Part shown: positions 59,986 through 64,000 of the stretch, one piece after another
How the letters are laid out: every line of letters starts with the position of its first letter
Numbering within the stretch: the first letter of the stretch is position 1
Assembly (NCBI RefSeq): GCF_022513635.1
Contig: NZ_JAKWBL010000003.1
Coordinates: forward strand, 372,001-436,000
Direction: 5' to 3'
DNA from: Paraniabella ginsengisoli
GTDB lineage: Bacteria > Bacteroidota > Bacteroidia > Chitinophagales > Chitinophagaceae
Length of the DNA stretch: 64,000 nt
Notes under the pieces: generated by a model
What the model saw: only the letters and a program-made list of their open reading frames with translations
Database searches by the model: none
Told to the model about the DNA's origin: nothing
Program-made: the position numbers and the translations under genes

Positions 59986-60348
59986 CTACTTGCCTTTCCC
60001 CTTGCCAATCTCTCCCAAATGCGTAAAGCCAAAACCTTTTTCATACTTTAATCCATACCCAGCTATCCTGTCAAATGACGCGTGACCGAATAATACAACG
60101 CCGATTTGCTGGGCCAGTCCATTGCTCAAATAAATGCCAGTCAAAAAAATAATGATCGCAATTCCCTTATGATGAAAAAAGTTATACAAAAATGCACCAA
60201 CTTTGTTATTAATCAGGTAGCCGAGCATGCTTATGTCTGGCCCTAACAATAACAACAAATACCAGAACCATGGCGCATCGCTATTCCATAAAAGAAAGAT
60301 GCTTAATAAAAGCATCGCCAATTCCTCTAATTTTAATAATAGCTTCAT
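59986..60348 (-). CDS. DUF4260 membrane protein
   Basis: The 120-aa protein has a hydrophobic body (LKLEELAMLLLSIFLLW, YLLLLLGPDISMLGYLINNKVGAFLYNFFHHKG, IAIIIFLTGIYLSNGLAQQIGVVLFGHASFDR) that matches DUF4260: the HxxxD/RxxGYGLKY ending (FGHASFDRIAGYGLKYEKGFGFTHLG) is diagnostic. It has three or four spans. Function is unknown. A palindrome separates it from the next gene upstream. Confidence 0.88.
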   Translation of the reverse strand: MKLLLKLEELAMLLLSIFLLWNSDAPWFWYLLLLLGPDISMLGYLINNKVGAFLYNFFHHKGIAIIIFLTGIYLSNGLAQQIGVVLFGHASFDRIAGYGLKYEKGFGFTHLGEIGKGKGK

Positions 60349-60366
60349 TTATATAGTTGCCTTTTC

Positions 60367-60401
60367 AAGACCTCCGAGGTTTTAAAAACCTCGGAAGTCT
60401 T
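60367..60401. terminator. hairpin between DUF1835 and DUF4260 genes
   Basis: AAGACCTCCGAGGTTTT and AAAAACCTCGGAAGTCTT form a 17-bp inverted repeat with one mismatch. Similar CCTCCGAGGTTT palindromes are common intergenic repeats in this phylum, from memory. It may end transcription of the DUF1835 gene. Confidence 0.6.
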
Positions 60402-60407
60402 GCCACA

Positions 60408-61262
60408 TTATTGTTCCGTTTGCACTTCAGCAGTATTTGCTCCTGACTGCTTCAAAGCACCAGCCAGTTTTATATCAAAAGATTTCCAGTCTTTATTAAT
60501 GTCTCCTTCTGTGATGACTTCGCCTTTCTGTATTAAGATTTTTATACGCCACATTAAAAACACATCGCCGGTTTTAACCTTCATGCGGTTTAACGTGTTT
60601 TGTAATACCCGCGATGCTTTCTGCCATTCACCGGTTATATTTTTTAGAATTTCTGCATCATAAAAATCGTTACCCTTACTAACGATTTTTTTGCCACCTT
60701 CTAATATCCTTACCATCGCATTTTCCTGAGTCAGCTTGTTCCATTCATCCGGGTCAACTTCGTACTCGCTCAACGTAATAGGTCTTGCTAATTTTTTTGC
60801 TTTCAAAAATTCTGATGGTTGAATTTCGCTCAACCATGAAGGATAAAATATTTGTCCTTTTTCATTGATGAACGGAAGATTGTTCATGTATAACACATGC
60901 ACCCTTCCCTGAAATTCGCGCAGTTGTGGCATTAGCCAATAATATCCGCACACATCATGCTGATTTTGCCCCATCCATATCCACGCTTCTTCTTCTTTAT
61001 TTTCCTGAAGTGCTTTAATCAGATTGTGAACCGTCAGTTTATCATCAACCAAATCAGACTGCTCTTTGTAAGGCGAATTTTCCAGCAACTGATTCCACCA
61101 ATCCCTGCGCTGTTGGTAGCCTTCTGTTTCGTAAATGCCGGCAACAGGCCCTACTGCATAATCATCTTTAATTTGTATAACGCTACCGGCAAGGCTTTCA
61201 TCCAGCTCCTGCACTTTTTGCATTAATTCAATTTCTGCTTCGTTAAAAACAATATGTATCAT
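60408..61262 (-). CDS. DUF1835 domain-containing protein
   Basis: The 284-aa protein starts MIHIVFNEAEIELMQKVQEL, the family N-terminus, with the GSVIQIKDDYAVGPVAGIY and YQQRRDWWNQLLEN segments typical of DUF1835. Residues about 185-265 match the companion DUF3658 domain (LTQENAMVRILEGGKKIV, FLMWRIKILIQKGEVITEGD). No membrane segments. Function is not known. Confidence 0.88.
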   Translation of the reverse strand: MIHIVFNEAEIELMQKVQELDESLAGSVIQIKDDYAVGPVAGIYETEGYQQRRDWWNQLLENSPYKEQSDLVDDKLTVHNLIKALQENKEEEAWIWMGQNQHDVCGYYWLMPQLREFQGRVHVLYMNNLPFINEKGQIFYPSWLSEIQPSEFLKAKKLARPITLSEYEVDPDEWNKLTQENAMVRILEGGKKIVSKGNDFYDAEILKNITGEWQKASRVLQNTLNRMKVKTGDVFLMWRIKILIQKGEVITEGDINKDWKSFDIKLAGALKQSGANTAEVQTEQ

Positions 61263-61324
61263 CCTTAAATTTCTAATCTTAAATTTTAAATTTCTAATAT
61301 TTGCCGAGAATTAATAGGCTCAGT

Positions 61325-61385
61325 TATATTCATCAGTTGAAGTGAGTGACACAAGACCGACGCCATTTGTTCGTCAGTTGGTCAC
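61325..61385 (+). repeat. dispersed ~55-bp repeat, copy G (diverged)
   Basis: CATCAGTTGAAGTGAGTGAC (61331-61350) then ACAAGACCGACGCCATTTGT. It shares the ends of the reference copy but the GTGCGACG core has changed to GTGAGTGACAC. Confidence 0.45.
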
Positions 61386-61389
61386 CAAA

Positions 61390-62118
61390 TTAATCCTTTC
61401 TGATTTTTACCGCCAGAAACAAATAATTATTAGCAGCCGCAATCACTTCATAGTTTATATAAAAACTATCCGCAAATATTTGAAATGCACGGAATTCATG
61501 CGTTGGCACGGCAAACTCGTCGAACATAATAATATCACCATCGTTCAAAAATCTGTACAGCTGAGATAAAGCAAATATGGTTGCAGAAAATAAATCCGCA
61601 TCCATGTGAATCAGTTTTCGGTTTTCGCTTTTGTACTGATCCAGAAAAGGGATCAAAGTGTCCTGAAACAATCCTTTGTAAAATGTGGCGCGTGGGTCGG
61701 TAACCCCTATCGATTCAAGTGATGCGGCCATTTCCCCTTTACCAAATGGGCCAAATGCCTCGGGTAAGCCTTCAAATGTGTCGAACCCAAAAAAATTGGA
61801 AGCTTCGTGCTGTTGATGTTGCAGCCACCAACGAAAGGAAGAGCCGGAAGAAACACCAAATTCTATGTAATCGATCGGAACCTGTGCCAGGCCTTGTTTT
61901 TCTAATACGCTTTTATATAAATTGATCCGCCTGCTGTAATCCCAGCTTTGCTGATACCAGTCGTTGTAGCCAGTAACTGCATTGTCATTGCGCCACTTGC
62001 TTAGCTTGCTCATGTAAGCTAAATTCAACAAACCTCCTTCCAACGAACCTGCAATATGGTGCAGGTTCCATTTCATAAAAAGCGATTTTGACTTTCGTAT
62101 CAGGTCTAATTTATTCAA
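61390..62118 (-). CDS. TylF/MycF-family O-methyltransferase-like protein
   Basis: The 242-aa protein is a class I SAM-dependent methyltransferase of the TylF type. The motif IDYIEFGVSSGSSFRWW (SAM site) precedes FFGFDTFEGLPEAFGPFGKGEM, and KLIHMDADLFSATIFALSQL with DGDIIMFDEFAVPTHE supplies the metal aspartates. In antibiotic producers this family methylates sugar hydroxyls; the substrate here is unknown and there is no biosynthetic cluster around it. Confidence 0.87.
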   Translation of the reverse strand: MNKLDLIRKSKSLFMKWNLHHIAGSLEGGLLNLAYMSKLSKWRNDNAVTGYNDWYQQSWDYSRRINLYKSVLEKQGLAQVPIDYIEFGVSSGSSFRWWLQHQQHEASNFFGFDTFEGLPEAFGPFGKGEMAASLESIGVTDPRATFYKGLFQDTLIPFLDQYKSENRKLIHMDADLFSATIFALSQLYRFLNDGDIIMFDEFAVPTHEFRAFQIFADSFYINYEVIAAANNYLFLAVKIRKD

Positions 62119-62147
62119 AGAAAATTGATTTATTTTTTATTTAACAG

Positions 62148-62180
62148 ATGGTTCGGCAAGCTCACCATGACAAGCATACT
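62148..62180 (+). repeat. TTCGGCAAGCTCACCATGACA-type repeat
   Basis: GGTTCGGCAAGCTCACCATG (62150-62169) followed by ACAAGCATACTTGTC belongs to the same loose class as TTTCGACAAGCTCAAGATA at 28714. It lies between the methyltransferase and parE. Confidence 0.5.
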
Positions 62181-62186
62181 TGTCAA

Positions 62187-63292
62187 CTATGCCACAGCTT
62201 GTTCAGCAACCTCCTGCGATTCAGCAGCTGCAATATCTTCTTCCTTATCAATTTCAACAACCAGATTATTGATAATAAATTCCTGCCGCTCCATTGTGTT
62301 TTTACCCATGTAATATTCCAACAATTGCTGAATATGATCGCCGTGTTCCAATCGCATCAATTGCTTGCGCATGTCGGCTCCAATAAACTGGGCAAACTCA
62401 TCGGGACTAATTTCTCCCAAACCTTTAAAGCGCGTTACTTCCGGCTTGCCCGATAATTTTTTCATAGCCGTCTTTTTTTCTGTTTCGCTGTAGCAATAAA
62501 TTGTTTCTTTTTTATCGCGCACGCGGAACAAAGGCGTATCTAACACATACACTTTTTCCTGCTTTACCAAATCCGGGAAAAATTGCAAAAAGAAGGTCAT
62601 AATGAGCAGGCGAATGTGCATCCCATCCACATCGGCATCGGTTGCAATTACAATATTATTGAAACGCAAACCATCCATTCCTTCTTCAATATTTAGTGCA
62701 TGTTGCAATAAATTAAACTCTTCATTTTCATACACAACTTTTTTGGTAAGACCGAAACAGTTTAAAGGTTTACCACGCAAGCTAAATACAGCCTGCGTTT
62801 CAACGTTTCTTGCTTTGGTGATAGAACCGCTGGCACTGTCTCCTTCCGTTATAAAAATGGTTGTTTCCGCTTGCTTTGCAATGATCTCTTCTTTATTCTT
62901 TGCAGGAGGTTCTTCGTTTAAATGATAACGGCAATCGCGCAATTTTTTATTGTGAAGATTGGCTTTTTTAGCACGCTCGTTGGCCAGCTTTTTTATACCT
63001 GCAAGATCTTTTCTTTCACGCTCGCTTTGTTCAATACGCTTCTTCAACGCATCAGCAATTGTTGGATTTTTATGCAGGTAATTATCTAATTCGCGGGAAA
63101 TAAAATCACCCACGAACTGTCGCATACTTGGGCCATTGATGTCTACATTTTGTGAACCCAATTTTGTTTTGGTCTGACTTTCAAAAACAGGTTCCACCAC
63201 GCGAACACTAATCGCGGCTACAATTCCTGTTCTTATATCTGAGGTATCATAATCTTTTTTATAAAACTCACGAACGGTTTTTACAAAAGCTT
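62187..63292 (-). CDS. parE: DNA topoisomerase IV subunit B, C-terminal two thirds (truncated at the 5' end)
   Basis: Type IIA topoisomerase B subunit. From the junction at 63292 the frame reads [45 protein letters not shown], then the TOPRIM signature [14 protein letters not shown], the DxD in [16 protein letters not shown], and [18 protein letters not shown]. The ATPase domain and the first part of the transducer, about 280 residues, are missing. Upstream sequence on the same strand belongs to a different gene. It lies upstream of parC, three genes apart, all on the minus strand. Confidence 0.92.
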
Positions 63293-63705
63293 AGGCCAGT
63301 CTGCACCACACCGTCATTACTGTAACCTTTAAAATCTTTTTGGGGCCAAATCGGAGGAGAAATGCGCCCCCAGTGGTTTGTTCGGCCACCAAGCATTCGT
63401 GCTCTAAACCATTCCCATTCCGTTCAGGAAGCGCGTAGGGCTCACCTTCGATTCCCATCCACCATAGCAGGCATCAAAATCTCCGGAATAGCCTGTATTT
63501 GCGTGGCGCGCGTCCGCGACGGGCGAATCCATGGATTTTTTAACTGGAAAATTTCTTTTTGAGGATCATTACATGGGACCAGCTTCAACATACATACACT
63601 CAATCCTGCATTAGCAAGTACGTAGCAGCCATTCCGCTCCAGCTCCAGATCCTACTATCACTACGTCGTACTTTTGGTTGCTTTTTTAATTTGTAAATCG
63701 GCCAT
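63293..63705 (-). pseudogene. N-terminal fragment of a GMC family oxidoreductase (several frameshifts)
   Basis: From ATG at 63705 (MADLQIKKATK) and following several frame changes the translation matches GMC-type flavoproteins: YDVVIVGSGAG (FAD motif), YVLANAGLSVCMLEAGPM, DPQKEIFQLKNPW, WFRARMLGGRTNHWGRIS and PKDFKGYSNDGV. Only about 135 residues are present before the sequence changes to parE at the AAGCTT (63287-63292). The density of errors here is higher than elsewhere, so base quality is likely low. Confidence 0.7.
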
Positions 63706-63834
63706 TTAGCAAAGTTATTTTTTTCGAGAATTAAAGATACAATGATACAACGATGAAATAAAAATGCAAAATCTATTTTAAAATTTTGGCAAAATGATCA
63801 TAATCATTAAACTTTGGGGAACAATCAGGAGTTA

Positions 63835-64000
63835 ATGTGCAAGCAGGTCTTCGTTATTTTTTGTGTTCTTATTGATTATTATCATTGCTTTGTTTGCTTA
63901 TTTTCTTGGAAAGAAGGAGAGTGCCTCGAAAACAGTCGACAATGTAGTAATGAACGATGTTTTGATCAAGCAGATCGCTGAACTTTCGGCTTTGGAAGTT
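63835..64000 (+). CDS. N-terminus of a membrane-anchored protein, DUF4230-like (runs off the window)
   Basis: One frame, entered after an indel near 63840, reads SLFFVFLLIIIIALFAYFLG (membrane anchor), then KKESASKTVDNVVMNDVLIK and QIAELSALEV, where the window ends. The anchor followed by IAELxxLEV is the start of DUF4230 proteins in Bacteroidota. ATG at 63835 is in another frame, so the start remains unsure. Confidence 0.5.

Noticed and set aside
59627-60085. A 152-codon plus-strand open frame
   Set aside because: It runs through hairpins and a dispersed repeat, overlaps the 3' end of the DUF4260 gene and shows no family-like pattern.

Overview
The window looks like a piece of a Bacteroidota chromosome, most likely Chitinophagaceae or a close relative. 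The evidence is an AT-rich composition (about 40% GC by eye), TAnnTTTG-type promoter boxes, a TamL/TamB pair, a TonB-dependent receptor, many lipoproteins and TPR proteins, and a complete fourteen-gene nuoA-N operon with separate nuoC and nuoD. No plasmid or phage backbone is visible. More than twenty otherwise conserved genes are broken by single-base shifts, mostly in homopolymer runs. I read these as sequencing or assembly errors and give corrected gene spans where I could trace both frames.

Layout. 1-1587 (minus): an ATP-dependent DNA ligase and its ligase-associated exonuclease (DNA repair). 1775-6023: a small stress/redox group (FAD oxidoreductase, short-chain dehydrogenase, PA2169-type four-helix protein, small lipoprotein, alpha/beta hydrolase). 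6314-13679: TamB and TamL, the outer-membrane assembly module. 13793-18849: YihY-type membrane protein, sugar O-acetyltransferase, a secreted protein, a dicarboxylate/amino-acid symporter, an AIM24-family protein and a hypothetical. 19124-27083: DUF3298 lipoprotein, TonB-dependent receptor, a large SprA-like outer-membrane protein, a DinB remnant and a membrane protein. 27174-30927 (minus): prpB-prpC-prpD, the methylcitrate cycle for propionyl-CoA. 30968-36046: small membrane proteins, tRNA-Ser(GGA), TatD nuclease, polysaccharide deacetylase, PstS-like lipoprotein and a TPR protein.

36197-50542 is the respiratory complex I operon nuoABCDEFGHIJKLMN. It is interrupted between nuoF and nuoG by a GxxExxY (PD-(D/E)XK-like) gene bounded by imperfect inverted repeats. 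Directly after nuoN lies a second cassette bounded by inverted repeats (50544-52410) carrying a zeta-toxin-like ATPase, an overlapping 58-aa protein and an Mrr-type restriction enzyme. These two cassettes are the most interesting biology in the window.

52562-62118: MacB/FtsX-type permease, accD, smpB, a DUF481 outer-membrane protein, MgtC, topoisomerase IV subunit A (parC), DUF4260, DUF1835 and a TylF-type methyltransferase. The C-terminal two thirds of parE follows (62187-63292) and is joined abruptly, at an AAGCTT, to the N-terminus of a GMC oxidoreductase, probably a misassembly or a rearrangement. The window ends in the start of a membrane-anchored protein resembling DUF4230 proteins.

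Intergenic DNA is rich in dispersed repeats of at least five kinds: a ~55-bp element with core GTGCGACGCAA (about eight copies), TGACAGATGAC inverted-repeat elements, CCTCTCC-type palindromes inside the nuo operon, TTCGACAAGCTCA-type elements, and AT-rich AAATCTAAATACTA-like stretches in front of several genes.
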